Positions 1 to 7,900 are shown, numbered from the stretch's first letter. The stretch: 8,089 nucleotides of DNA from Sulfurovum sp. bin170 (GCF_010892395.1 NZ_JAACKB010000331.1:1-8089), one strand, 5' to 3'. Made by a program: numbers and translations. The notes: generated by a model from the sequence alone, not told the origin.

Positions 1-576
1 ATACTCTCCATTTGTATATTTATTTAAGCGTTTAGATGGAGCTGTCTCTTTTGAATCGTTAATTAATTCAATATTATCATATGATTTTATATCTGTAGTA
101 ATCTTCTCATATAATTTATCATCTTCTAAATCGAAAAATTCATCAACTATACAATTAATATCGCAAAACAGAAGGGTCTCATATTCATGAAGTTGAATGT
201 ATGGCAAAAAATTGCTAAACCCTATATCATCAGAAAAGGCTTTTTCTAAAAAAGATATGTATTCATATTTCTTATTGTAATATCTTTTTGCATCCTTAAG
301 TTTAGGAAAATCTTTTGGTAAAGCATATAAATCTATCATCGTCGTAAAATAGTAATTTTTCTGCTTATGAAACTGTTTTATTCGTTTTTGTAGATGATTT
401 TTATATAGTTTATAACTATCTCCACCACCTTTACAGGCTTTGCCCAATTTATCTCTACCAGTAATGACTCTCTCAGGATGTAAAAAAATCTTTTTATGTG
501 CAAAATATGGGGATAATATCTCTTTCACAAATTTCTCTTCAGATTGCCCCTCTACAATAATATAGACATTAATCAT
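1..576 (-). CDS. DUF4276 family protein (TOPRIM-like), 3' end cut by window edge
   Basis: The first 192 codons are open with no stop before the window edge, so the C-terminus is missing. Seen: an N-terminal β-strand plus acidic motif IIVEGQSEEKF (6-16), a glycine-rich KGGGDSYK (49-56), TTMIDLYALPKDFP (78-91), FLPYIQLHEYETLLF (123-137) and ETAPSKRL (177-184). From memory this order of motifs is that of DUF4276, a family placed among TOPRIM-like folds; E9 and D82 are the likely metal ligands. Family members are usually about 200-230 residues, so perhaps 10-40 are lost. The ATG overlaps the TGA of the ATPase gene (ATGA, 573-576), and AGGTGG at 583-588 lies six bases upstream, implying translational coupling and a joint function. 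The biochemical role is unknown. A nuclease or nucleic-acid-acting effector of a defence pair is inference. Family assignment is firm; function is not. Confidence 0.88.
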   Translation of the reverse strand, partial: MINVYIIVEGQSEEKFVKEILSPYFAHKKIFLHPERVITGRDKLGKACKGGGDSYKLYKNHLQKRIKQFHKQKNYYFTTMIDLYALPKDFPKLKDAKRYYNKKYEYISFLEKAFSDDIGFSNFLPYIQLHEYETLLFCDINCIVDEFFDLEDDKLYEKITTDIKSYDNIELINDSKETAPSKRLNKYTNGEY

Positions 577-1685
577 GGTCTTCCACCTATAATATTGCTA
601 TTCCAAATATCAGATAGTTTATACTCATCTGTCCACTCTGATAGTTCTTGGTTATTAAGTTTTTTAAAGTCACTATAATATCTATTATTTGCATCCTGTT
701 TTCTATCCATTATAATAATATTTTTAGGTTCAAAGTGGTCTATAAGTCGTTCAGATTGAGTTGTAATAAAAATTTGTGAATTTCTTGAAGCAATATTTAT
801 CATTTCAGATAAAATATCAATTGCCATTGGATGAAGCCCTAACTCTGGTTCATCTATAATAATAATTTTAGGTAGTGTATTTTTAGGTTGAAGTAACAAA
901 GCTGTAAGAGCAATAAAGCGAATAGTTCCATCAGACAATCTAAAACTACCAAGCTCTAAACTGGAGTTTTTCTCTTTAAACTTTAATTGAATACTATTTC
1001 TAAATGCTTCTAATAGAAAAGTATCAAAAAATGGAGCAACTTGCCTAATATAAGATATGATTCTGTCATAATATTTGAGATTTTCATCTCTCATTCTATA
1101 TAAAAAAGGAGCTAAATTTCCTGCATCACTCATTAATGTAGAGTTGCTCTCTAACGGTCTAGCTTGATGAATATAAGCTGTTTTTGATGTATCATGGAAA
1201 TGAAAAACACGAATAGAAGCTAATAAATTTTTTATATATTTAGCTGTCATATCTTTATGATACAACTCTCTTAATTTGGACTCTTTATATCCTCCATCCC
1301 CTAAATTTTTTATAAATGGTTTTTGTGAATTTTTTCGTGTATATTTAATTTCTTCACCCATAAAAATAAGATTATCGTTAAAAGTATGAGATACTCTAAA
1401 AGTATATTCACTTAATCCTGTTCTTGATTCAAACTTTAGTTCTGCTGTTATATCATTAGTAACTTTTTGTCCATGATAAAGCATTGACGAGGCAAAACCA
1501 TTTTCCGAAACATATTGACCAAAAGCATCTGTCATCATATAGCTAATCATCTCAAAAAATGAAACTATATTACTTTTACCACTACCATTCGCCCCTATAA
1601 AAATATTTATTTTTTCAAACTCCATATCTTTTAAATCATAAATAGTCTTAAATCCACTTAGAGAGAGACTCTTTATTTGAACCAT
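573..1685 (-). CDS. AAA_21/ABC-type ATPase partner of DUF4276 protein
   Basis: A 370-residue soluble ATPase of the AAA_21 (SMC/RecF/OLD-like ABC ATPase) type with no predicted membrane segments. Seen: N-terminal strand IKSLSLSGFKTI, Walker A GANGSGKS (31-38), ABC-signature-like LSDGT (250-254), Walker B IIIIDEPELGLHP (274-286, catalytic pair D278/E279) and a switch region ITTQSERLID (307-316) with Gln310 where ABC ATPases usually have the H-loop histidine. About 200 residues between Walker A and the signature hold the lid or insertion, with no motif I recognise. It would bind and hydrolyse ATP as a head-to-tail dimer. The start is fixed by AAAGG at 1695-1699, nine bases upstream, and a -10 box at 1706-1711. 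The downstream DUF4276 gene overlaps it by four bases. ATPase/TOPRIM pairs such as PARIS, Gabija (fused OLD type) and RloAB/AbiL-like systems act in phage defence; by analogy this one may sense or gate the effector. Target and substrate are unknown. Confidence 0.88.
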   Translation of the reverse strand: MVQIKSLSLSGFKTIYDLKDMEFEKINIFIGANGSGKSNIVSFFEMISYMMTDAFGQYVSENGFASSMLYHGQKVTNDITAELKFESRTGLSEYTFRVSHTFNDNLIFMGEEIKYTRKNSQKPFIKNLGDGGYKESKLRELYHKDMTAKYIKNLLASIRVFHFHDTSKTAYIHQARPLESNSTLMSDAGNLAPFLYRMRDENLKYYDRIISYIRQVAPFFDTFLLEAFRNSIQLKFKEKNSSLELGSFRLSDGTIRFIALTALLLQPKNTLPKIIIIDEPELGLHPMAIDILSEMINIASRNSQIFITTQSERLIDHFEPKNIIIMDRKQDANNRYYSDFKKLNNQELSEWTDEYKLSDIWNSNIIGGRP

Positions 1686-1694
1686 ATTTTTTAA

Positions 1695-1699
1695 CCTTT
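1695..1699 (-). promoter_or_regulatory. Ribosome binding site of the ATPase gene
   Basis: AAAGG on the minus strand, nine bases before the ATG at 1685. It supports this start codon. With the -10 box only 20 bases upstream of the ATG, the mRNA leader would be short (about 14-15 bases) and consist of little more than this site. Confidence 0.6.
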
Positions 1700-1705
1700 A
1701 TTTTA

Positions 1706-1711
1706 ATTATA
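1706..1711 (-). promoter_or_regulatory. Likely sigma-70 -10 box for ATPase/DUF4276 cassette
   Basis: A perfect TATAAT on the minus strand, embedded in a very A/T-rich stretch and 20 bases upstream of the ATPase ATG. The hexamer 17 bases further upstream (GATAGA, 1729-1734) does not resemble TTGACA. That agrees with Campylobacterota housekeeping promoters, which rely on the -10 box and A/T-rich upstream DNA. It suggests that the cassette is transcribed independently of gltBD. No operator or inverted repeat is visible at the box. Confidence 0.55.
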
Positions 1712-1739
1712 CAACATTTTTTTATAAATCTATCTCATT

Positions 1740-1824
1740 AATGCGTATAAAATTTAATGACTGACTAAGACTAACCAGTGCCGTAAATGACAGGGATGTT
1801 AGTGGAATGTTAATCTTGATTTTA
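1740..1824. other. Intergenic spacer between REP-like repeats and cassette promoter
   Basis: About 85 bases with no open frame of note and no RNA gene that I recognise. It contains a tandem GACTAA pair (1763-1774) and a loose near-repeat (GATGTTAGT / AATGTTAAT around 1795-1814). Its base composition is less A/T-extreme than the promoter beside it. It could be the outer part of the repeat unit that carries the two hairpins, or a worn remnant of an inserted element. Neither can be decided from one copy. Confidence 0.35.
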
Positions 1825-1849
1825 GGGTACCCACAAGGGACACCCCTAC
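1825..1849 (-). repeat. REP-like hairpin B, GTAG-headed
   Basis: Read on the minus strand, GTAG (1849-1846) is followed at once by an imperfect palindrome. GGGTGTCC (1845-1838) pairs with GGGTACCC (1832-1825) across a five-base loop CTTGT, using six Watson-Crick pairs and two G·T pairs. The wobble pairs form only on the minus strand, so the structure is strand-specific. A GTAG/GTGG head followed by an imperfect hairpin is the established hallmark of REP sequences recognised by RAYT (TnpA-REP) transposases. The hairpin is not followed by a T-run, so a classic intrinsic terminator is unlikely, although it may still dampen read-through or protect the gltD mRNA 3' end. Confidence 0.6.
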
Positions 1850-1861
1850 GAAATCTAATAT

Positions 1862-1892
1862 CGTTAAAGCTCACAATGAGCCCGACTCCTAC
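1862..1892 (-). repeat. REP-like hairpin A, GTAG-headed, overlapping gltD stop
   Basis: On the minus strand GTAG (1892-1889) precedes a hairpin. GCTCA (1881-1877) pairs with TGAGC (1873-1869) over a three-base TTG loop, extended by two G·T pairs to 1883 and 1867. It has the same head and orientation as hairpin B, with 43 bases between the two heads. The element begins in codon 482 of gltD and supplies that gene's last nine codons and its TAA stop at 1864-1866. REP boundaries beyond the stem are approximate. Confidence 0.55.
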
Positions 1893-3336
1893 AGTTAAGC
1901 ATACTCCTCTGCCCAGTCAAATACTCATCAACCTCAACAGCACACTCACGCCCCTCATAAATCGCCCAAACAACCAATGATTGACCTCGTCTGCTATCAC
2001 CTGCACTAAAAATTCCATCCACAGAGGTTGCAAATCCTGTTGTTTTAATATTGCTTCTCTCATCAGTATCAAGAGTCAACTCCTTGATAACATCATCTTG
2101 CAATGGTCCAAGGAATCCCATAGCTAGTAGAACCAAATCTGCTTTTAGCACAAACTCTGTTCCTGCTATTTCGCTAAACCCTCTGCCTTCCCATTTGATT
2201 TTGACACAGTTGATACCTGTCACATCTCCATTGTCATTTTTGATGAATGATTTTGATAAGATATTAAAATCCATCTTAAAATCTGTACTACTACCCTCTG
2301 CTTGTGAGGTAGATAGCCTAAATAGTCTTGGATAGGTAGGCCAAGGCATATCATCCGTTCGCTCATCAGGAGACTTTGGCATAAGCTCAATCTGTGTTAC
2401 ACTCTTTGCACCTTGACGGATAGAGTTTCCAACACAGTCACTTCCTGTATCTCCACCACCGATAACCACAACATGCTTATCCGTTGCTAATATCTCATCT
2501 TCGGCAGAGAACTTCTCACCCTCCACTCGGCTATTTGATTGAGATAGGAACTCCATAGCAAAGTGTATACCATTTGCATCTCTGTTCTCTATAGGTAGGT
2601 CTCTTGGGTTTCCTGCTCCTGTTGTAATGACTACTGCATTATAAGTCTCTTGTAGCACTTTGATAGGTAGCGTTACACCTACATTTGCATTTGGTATAAA
2701 TCTTACACCCTCTTTTTCCATAAGGTCAACTCGTCTCTGAACCACTTTTTGCTTGTCGAGTTTAAAGTTGGGAATCCCATAACGAATCAGACCACCTATG
2801 CGTGAGTCTTTCTCATAGACACTTACCATATGACCTGCTTTACAGAGTTGGTTGGCTACAGCTAGACCTGCTGGACCACTTCCAACTACGGCAACTGTTT
2901 TACCTGATTTTACAGCAGGAATCTGAGGTCTCATCCAACCCTCGGCGTATGCCTTTTCTATAATAGAGTACTCTATATTTTTAATCCCAACAGCTATCTC
3001 ATTCAGACCCAATACACACGCCGTCTCACAAGTTGCAGGACAGACACGCCCTGTAAACTCTGGAAAGTTATTGGTACTCATAAGAGTATAGAATGCATTC
3101 TCCCACTGACCTCTATAGACTTGGTCATTGAACTGTGGAATAAGATTTCCTATAGGACAACCGTAGTTACTGTGACAAAACGGAACACCACAATCCATAC
3201 ATCTAGCACTCTGCTCTTTCATCTCTTTGTCATTTAGAGGAGTTGTAAACTCACTGTAGTGCTTGACTCTCTCTTCAACTGGAGCTAGAGAGAAATTTTT
3301 TCTCTCATAATCCTTAAATCCTGTTACTTTACCCAT
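1864..3336 (-). CDS. gltD: Glutamate synthase (NADPH) small/beta subunit
   Basis: The β subunit oxidises NADPH and passes electrons through FAD and iron-sulfur clusters to FMN on GltB for cytoplasmic glutamate synthesis. Seen over 490 residues: an N-terminal dihydropyrimidine-dehydrogenase-like Fe-S domain with cysteines C46, C49, C54, C60 and C99, C103, C107; the FAD dinucleotide fold VAVVGSGPAG (148-157); the NADPH fold VVIGGGDTG (290-298); and the C-terminal FAD-closing motif FSAGDSRRGQS (443-453). The length is normal for the family. The ATG lies one base after the gltB stop, with AGGAGAGGAG (3344-3353) seven bases upstream inside gltB, so the two are translationally coupled. Oddity: after the usual DEYLTG (470-475) the tail reads QRSMLNCRSRAHCEL. 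Its last nine residues and stop codon come from a REP-like hairpin, so the original C-terminus seems to have been replaced. No cofactor residue is affected and I expect an active enzyme. Confidence 0.96.
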   Translation of the reverse strand: MGKVTGFKDYERKNFSLAPVEERVKHYSEFTTPLNDKEMKEQSARCMDCGVPFCHSNYGCPIGNLIPQFNDQVYRGQWENAFYTLMSTNNFPEFTGRVCPATCETACVLGLNEIAVGIKNIEYSIIEKAYAEGWMRPQIPAVKSGKTVAVVGSGPAGLAVANQLCKAGHMVSVYEKDSRIGGLIRYGIPNFKLDKQKVVQRRVDLMEKEGVRFIPNANVGVTLPIKVLQETYNAVVITTGAGNPRDLPIENRDANGIHFAMEFLSQSNSRVEGEKFSAEDEILATDKHVVVIGGGDTGSDCVGNSIRQGAKSVTQIELMPKSPDERTDDMPWPTYPRLFRLSTSQAEGSSTDFKMDFNILSKSFIKNDNGDVTGINCVKIKWEGRGFSEIAGTEFVLKADLVLLAMGFLGPLQDDVIKELTLDTDERSNIKTTGFATSVDGIFSAGDSRRGQSLVVWAIYEGRECAVEVDEYLTGQRSMLNCRSRAHCEL

Positions 3337-3337
3337 G

Positions 3338-6300
3338 TTACTGCTCCTCTCCTGCTAACTCTAGCACTCTATCTTCTTCAACTACTTCTCTTGCAACTTT
3401 ACTCTCCAAGACTCGCTTATAATCTCTTGGCATTACTTTTATAAACTTAGGTTTAGCCTCATCCCAGTTCTCCAAAATAGCATTAGCCTCTTTTGAGCCT
3501 GTATATTTCACATAATTCTCTATCATACCTCGAACCTCATCAGAGTCTGCATCGGTCTCGATTCTATCAAGGTCAACCATACCATCATTAATTCGTTGAG
3601 AGAGACTCTCCTCTTCATCATAGATATAAGCAATACCACCACTCATACCAGCACCAAAGTTTTTACCAATCTCACCCAAGATAACAACGCGTCCACCAGT
3701 CATATACTCACAACCGTGGTCACCAATAGCACCTACTACCACATTAGCCCCAGAGTTTCGCACACAAAATCGCTCACCTGCTAAACCGTATATATAGGAC
3801 TCACCACTAGTCGCACCATAGAAGGCAACATTTCCTAGTATTACTGTATCGTTTGCATCAAATATAGAGTTTGCAGGTGGATAGAGTATCAGCTTACCAC
3901 CACAAAGACCTTTACCAAAGTAGTCATTGGCATCACCCTCTAACTCAAAGGTAATTCCAGAGTTGACAAACGCTCCAAAGCTCTGACCACCTGTACCATT
4001 AGCTTTGATATAAATCGTATCCTCAGGTAGACCAACTTCACCATGTTTTCGTGTCATCTCTGCTGAGAGCATTGTTCCCACAGTTCGGTTGATATTTCGT
4101 AGCTTTATCTCTGTTTTGATTGGAGTTTTGTTATCAATTGCATCTCTCATAGTCACAATAAGTCCATTATCCAAAGCCCCATCAATTCCGTGATCTTGCT
4201 CTATGGTCTTATATTTACTATCCTCTTCACGAACATACATTCTATAGAGCAGTTTTTCAAGGTGAAGATGTTTCGCTTTCCAATGTTTTACACCCTCTCT
4301 TGCTTTTAGCTTATCAACTCGACCTACCATCTCATTGATAGTTCTAAATCCAAGCTCTGCCATAATCTCACGAAGCTCTGTTGCCAAGAATCTTACGAAA
4401 TTTACTACATGTTCAGGCTTACCTGTATATTTGGCTCTCAAATCTTTGTCTTGCGTTGCAATCCCCACAGGACAAGTATTGAGGTGACACTTACGCATCA
4501 TAATACACCCCTCAACAATCAAGGCACTAGTAGCAATCCCCCACTCCTCAGCACCAAGTAGTGTAGCTATTGCTACATCTCGTCCTGAACGCAACTGACC
4601 ATCTGTCTGAAGTGTGATTCTACCTCGCAGACCATTTTTTACAAGTGTCTGATGGGTTTCTGAAAGTCCAAGCTCCCAAGGAAGACCTGCGTGTTTGATA
4701 GAGGTTTGAGGACTTGCCCCTGTACCACCATCAAAACCAGAAATCAAAATCACATCAGAGTAGGCTTTAGCCACACCTGCGGCGATGGTTCCAACACCTA
4801 CTTCTGATACCAATTTAGTGTTGATTCTTGCATTGACATTGGCATTTTTGAGGTCATGAATCAACTGCTTCAAATCCTCAATCGAATATATATCGTGATG
4901 TGGTGGTGGCGAAATCAATCCAACCCCAGGGGTTGAGTGTCGTGTCGCACCTATAATCGCATCAACCTTATCCCCTGGAAGCTGACCACCCTCCCCTGGT
5001 TTTGCACCTTGGGCTAATTTTATCTGTATCTCTTCTGCATTGATAAGATAGTTAGCTGTCACACCAAATCGCCCAGAGGCTACCTGTTTGATTTTGGAGT
5101 TTTTATTGGTTCCAAATCGATTAGGATTCTCTCCACCCTCACCTGTATTACTTTTTGCTCCGATACTATTCATAGCAATTGCCAAAGTCTCATGAGCCTC
5201 TTGTGAGATAGAACCATAACTCATAGCACCTGTCGCAAATCTCTTCATAATACCCTCTACAGGTTCAACCTCATCTATATCTATAGGGTGCTGACCTTTA
5301 AAGTCAAGCAATCCTCTAAGGGTAATATACTCCTCATTAACACTATCAACGGTTTTGGTATACTGCTTAAAAGTATCATAACTATTGTTTTTAGTCGACT
5401 GTTGTAACAAGAAAATGTTCTCTGGCGATAAGAGGTGATTTTCACCTTTCTGACGATAAGCATACTGCCCACCAACACCCAGACCATTGGATTCAACTAT
5501 CTGCTTAGGATAAGCCAAAGAGTGACATAGAAGCGTCTCCTGCTCCAGAGTATCTATCTCAATTCCACCAATTCGGGACGGTGTTCCTGTAAAGTAATCC
5601 TCAACCAACTTATCACCCAAACCAACAGCTTCAAATATCTGAGCCCCTGTATATGAACGAATGGTAGAGATTCCCATCTTTGACATAATTTTAAAGATAC
5701 CCTTGCCAATAGCCGTAATATAATTTGTCACAGCCTCTTCTTGGGTTAAATCTTCACGAATAAGCTTTCTATTTCGCATATCTTTAATGGTCTCAAATGC
5801 CAAGAATGGGTTAATAGCATTTGCCCCAAATCCAATAAGTGTAGCAAAGTGATGAATCTCTCTTGGTTCTCCTGACTCAATCACAAGCCCACAGCTAGTT
5901 CTTGTCCCCTCTCTAACTAGATGTTGATGTACAGCACTTGTTGCCAAAAGAGTTGGAATCGGTGCTAACTTCTCACCAACTCCTCTAGTTGAGAGGATAA
6001 TCACCTCATAACCATCTTTTACAGCTTTGGATGCCTCCTCTTTTACTCTCTCAAGAGCATCTCTCATATCTCCATTTTTATCTGCATCAAAGAGAATACT
6101 TATACATTTGGCTCTAAAATTAAATTTACTTACACCTTTTAGTTTTGCCATCTGTTCATTGGTTAAAATCGGAGTATTAAGCTTAATAAAATTTCTATCC
6201 TCATCTACCTGTTGAAAGAGATTTCCTTGTGAACAGATATAAGAGGTCAAAGACATTACAGACTCCTCACGAATAGGGTCGATTGGAGGATTAGTCACCT

Positions 6301-7885
6301 GTGCAAAGAGTTGGTGAAAGTAGTTGTATAGGTTAATTGAACGGTGAGAAAGAACAGCCAAAGCCGCATCATTACCCATAGAGCCAGTCGCCTCATAAGC
6401 ATCATTTGCCATTGGTGTAATAACTGTTTTCAAATCCTCAATCGTATAACCATAACACTTCTGTCTCTGCTTTACCGTCTCATGGTCTGGTTGCCAAACT
6501 TCAATGTCAAGTGACAAATCATCAAGGTTTATCTTCTGCTTTTTAATCCACTCTTTATATGGATAGGCTGTCGCCATCTGCTCTTTTATCTCATCATCAG
6601 GGATAATTCTACCCTGCTCTAAGTCTGCTAAGAACATCTTACCAGGTTGCAGTCGCCCTTTCATTACAATATCTTCACTTGGAAACTCCAAAGCACCCTG
6701 CTCCGAAGCCATTACCAAGATATTATCTTTGGTCAAAGAGTATCGTGATGGTCTAAGCCCATTTCTATCAAGCGTAGCACCCACAACTTTACCATCAGTA
6801 AATGCCACAGAGGCAGGACCATCCCAAGGCTCCATAAATGTTGCATGATACTCATAGAATGCTCGTCTATCGGCTGTCATCTCACCATCTCTCCACGCTT
6901 CAGGAATCATCATGGTCATAACATGAGGAAGTGAACGCCCTGCAAGGGTTAGAAGTTCTATAACATTATCAAGAACGGAGCTATCACTACCTTTTTTCTC
7001 ATTAATAAGAAATGGATAGATTTTATCAAGCTCATCATCTGTAAATAGATTAGAACGCAACAGAGACTGTCTAGCTCTCATCCAGTTGATATTACCCTTT
7101 AGAGTATTTATCTCACCATTATGAGCAATATACCTAAATGGTTGAGCCAATGCCCATGATGGAAATGTATTGGTAGAAAAGCGACTATGCACAAGAGCGA
7201 TAGCCGACTCATAATCCTCCTCTTCTAAATCAGGAAAGTAGAGAGGCAACTGCTCTGTAATCAACTGCCCCTTATAGGAGATAGTCTTACTAGACATAGA
7301 TGGCATATAGAAATATCCTGTACCTCTAACTGATGAAGCGGTTACTCTAGCCTGTACATACTTTCGTATAACAAAAAGCTTTCTCTCAAATGTCTCTGTA
7401 TCAATATTATCAGCTTTTTTGACAAAAACCTGCTTGACAATTGGTTCAACGGCTTTTACTGTTTCACCTAGCGTATCATTGACAGTTGGAACCTTTCTCC
7501 AACCCAGACACTCTTGACCTAGCTCCTCAATACACTGCTCAACAATACTCTGTGTCTCGCTATATGCATCAGGTTCTCTTGGAACAAATACAACCCCAAC
7601 ACCATAAGAGCCAAACTCTGGCAAATCAATATTGCTACTTTTCTTCACAACTCTACGCAGAAATTTGTCTGGCATCTGTGTCAAAATACCTGCACCATCA
7701 CCAGAATTCTTCTCGGCTCCCACAGCCCCTCGGTGTTCTAGGTTTGCTAAAAGCTCCAAACCTTTAGCCACAATATTGTGTGATTGTTCACCTTTTAGGT
7801 GAGCTACAAACCCCACACCACAAGCATCATGTTCAAACTCTGGGTCATAGAGACCCTCTTTACATGGATAGCATTCTAGTTTCAT
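3338..7885 (-). CDS. gltB: Glutamate synthase (NADPH) large/alpha subunit
   Basis: The α subunit hydrolyses glutamine and channels the ammonia to 2-oxoglutarate, reducing the intermediate to glutamate with FMN. Together with glutamine synthetase it forms the GS-GOGAT route of nitrogen assimilation. Seen over 1515 residues: a class II (Ntn) glutamine amidotransferase domain with catalytic Cys22 in EHDACGVGF, implying removal of a 21-residue propeptide; the central linker domain; the FMN synthase domain with SNTGEGGENPNRF (from S912) and SGFDGGTGASP (1049-1059); the 3Fe-4S cysteines C1127, C1133 and C1138 in CIMMRKCHLNTC; and the C-terminal GXGXG β-helix (for example GAGMSGG at 1411). This is full family length with no frameshift. 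The start is supported by AGGAG at 7896-7900. A second ATG at 7892 is out of frame. gltD follows after one base. The gene is complete although a foreign block begins only about 70 bases upstream. Confidence 0.97.
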   Translation of the reverse strand: MKLECYPCKEGLYDPEFEHDACGVGFVAHLKGEQSHNIVAKGLELLANLEHRGAVGAEKNSGDGAGILTQMPDKFLRRVVKKSSNIDLPEFGSYGVGVVFVPREPDAYSETQSIVEQCIEELGQECLGWRKVPTVNDTLGETVKAVEPIVKQVFVKKADNIDTETFERKLFVIRKYVQARVTASSVRGTGYFYMPSMSSKTISYKGQLITEQLPLYFPDLEEEDYESAIALVHSRFSTNTFPSWALAQPFRYIAHNGEINTLKGNINWMRARQSLLRSNLFTDDELDKIYPFLINEKKGSDSSVLDNVIELLTLAGRSLPHVMTMMIPEAWRDGEMTADRRAFYEYHATFMEPWDGPASVAFTDGKVVGATLDRNGLRPSRYSLTKDNILVMASEQGALEFPSEDIVMKGRLQPGKMFLADLEQGRIIPDDEIKEQMATAYPYKEWIKKQKINLDDLSLDIEVWQPDHETVKQRQKCYGYTIEDLKTVITPMANDAYEATGSMGNDAALAVLSHRSINLYNYFHQLFAQVTNPPIDPIREESVMSLTSYICSQGNLFQQVDEDRNFIKLNTPILTNEQMAKLKGVSKFNFRAKCISILFDADKNGDMRDALERVKEEASKAVKDGYEVIILSTRGVGEKLAPIPTLLATSAVHQHLVREGTRTSCGLVIESGEPREIHHFATLIGFGANAINPFLAFETIKDMRNRKLIREDLTQEEAVTNYITAIGKGIFKIMSKMGISTIRSYTGAQIFEAVGLGDKLVEDYFTGTPSRIGGIEIDTLEQETLLCHSLAYPKQIVESNGLGVGGQYAYRQKGENHLLSPENIFLLQQSTKNNSYDTFKQYTKTVDSVNEEYITLRGLLDFKGQHPIDIDEVEPVEGIMKRFATGAMSYGSISQEAHETLAIAMNSIGAKSNTGEGGENPNRFGTNKNSKIKQVASGRFGVTANYLINAEEIQIKLAQGAKPGEGGQLPGDKVDAIIGATRHSTPGVGLISPPPHHDIYSIEDLKQLIHDLKNANVNARINTKLVSEVGVGTIAAGVAKAYSDVILISGFDGGTGASPQTSIKHAGLPWELGLSETHQTLVKNGLRGRITLQTDGQLRSGRDVAIATLLGAEEWGIATSALIVEGCIMMRKCHLNTCPVGIATQDKDLRAKYTGKPEHVVNFVRFLATELREIMAELGFRTINEMVGRVDKLKAREGVKHWKAKHLHLEKLLYRMYVREEDSKYKTIEQDHGIDGALDNGLIVTMRDAIDNKTPIKTEIKLRNINRTVGTMLSAEMTRKHGEVGLPEDTIYIKANGTGGQSFGAFVNSGITFELEGDANDYFGKGLCGGKLILYPPANSIFDANDTVILGNVAFYGATSGESYIYGLAGERFCVRNSGANVVVGAIGDHGCEYMTGGRVVILGEIGKNFGAGMSGGIAYIYDEEESLSQRINDGMVDLDRIETDADSDEVRGMIENYVKYTGSKEANAILENWDEAKPKFIKVMPRDYKRVLESKVAREVVEEDRVLELAGEEQ

Positions 7886-7895
7886 ATATCATATT

Positions 7896-7900
7896 CTCCT
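7896..7900 (-). promoter_or_regulatory. Ribosome binding site of gltB
   Basis: AGGAG on the minus strand, ten bases before the ATG at 7885. It is a strong, well-spaced Shine-Dalgarno sequence. It selects this ATG over the nearer, out-of-frame ATG at 7892, which would sit only three bases from the site. Confidence 0.7.

Noticed and set aside
1825..1849. Intrinsic terminator for gltBD
   Set aside because: The hairpin is followed by TAAAATC and not a T-run, and the stem contains two G·T pairs. REP-like is the better description, though some termination cannot be excluded.
2051..2335. Plus-strand open frame of 94 codons inside gltD
   Set aside because: It is antisense to a fully conserved GltD coding stretch and has no recognisable domain or credible ribosome site. 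It is a shadow of the real gene.
3334..3340. gltB-gltD frameshift or fusion
   Set aside because: gltB ends in a clean TAA one base before the gltD ATG, with a good ribosome site upstream. This is the ordinary two-subunit arrangement.
7486..7767. Plus-strand open frame of 93 codons inside the gltB amidotransferase region
   Set aside because: It is antisense to conserved GltB sequence and its product looks like nothing I know. The shorter frames at 3596-3784, 5281-5496 and 6027-6215 are rejected for the same reason.
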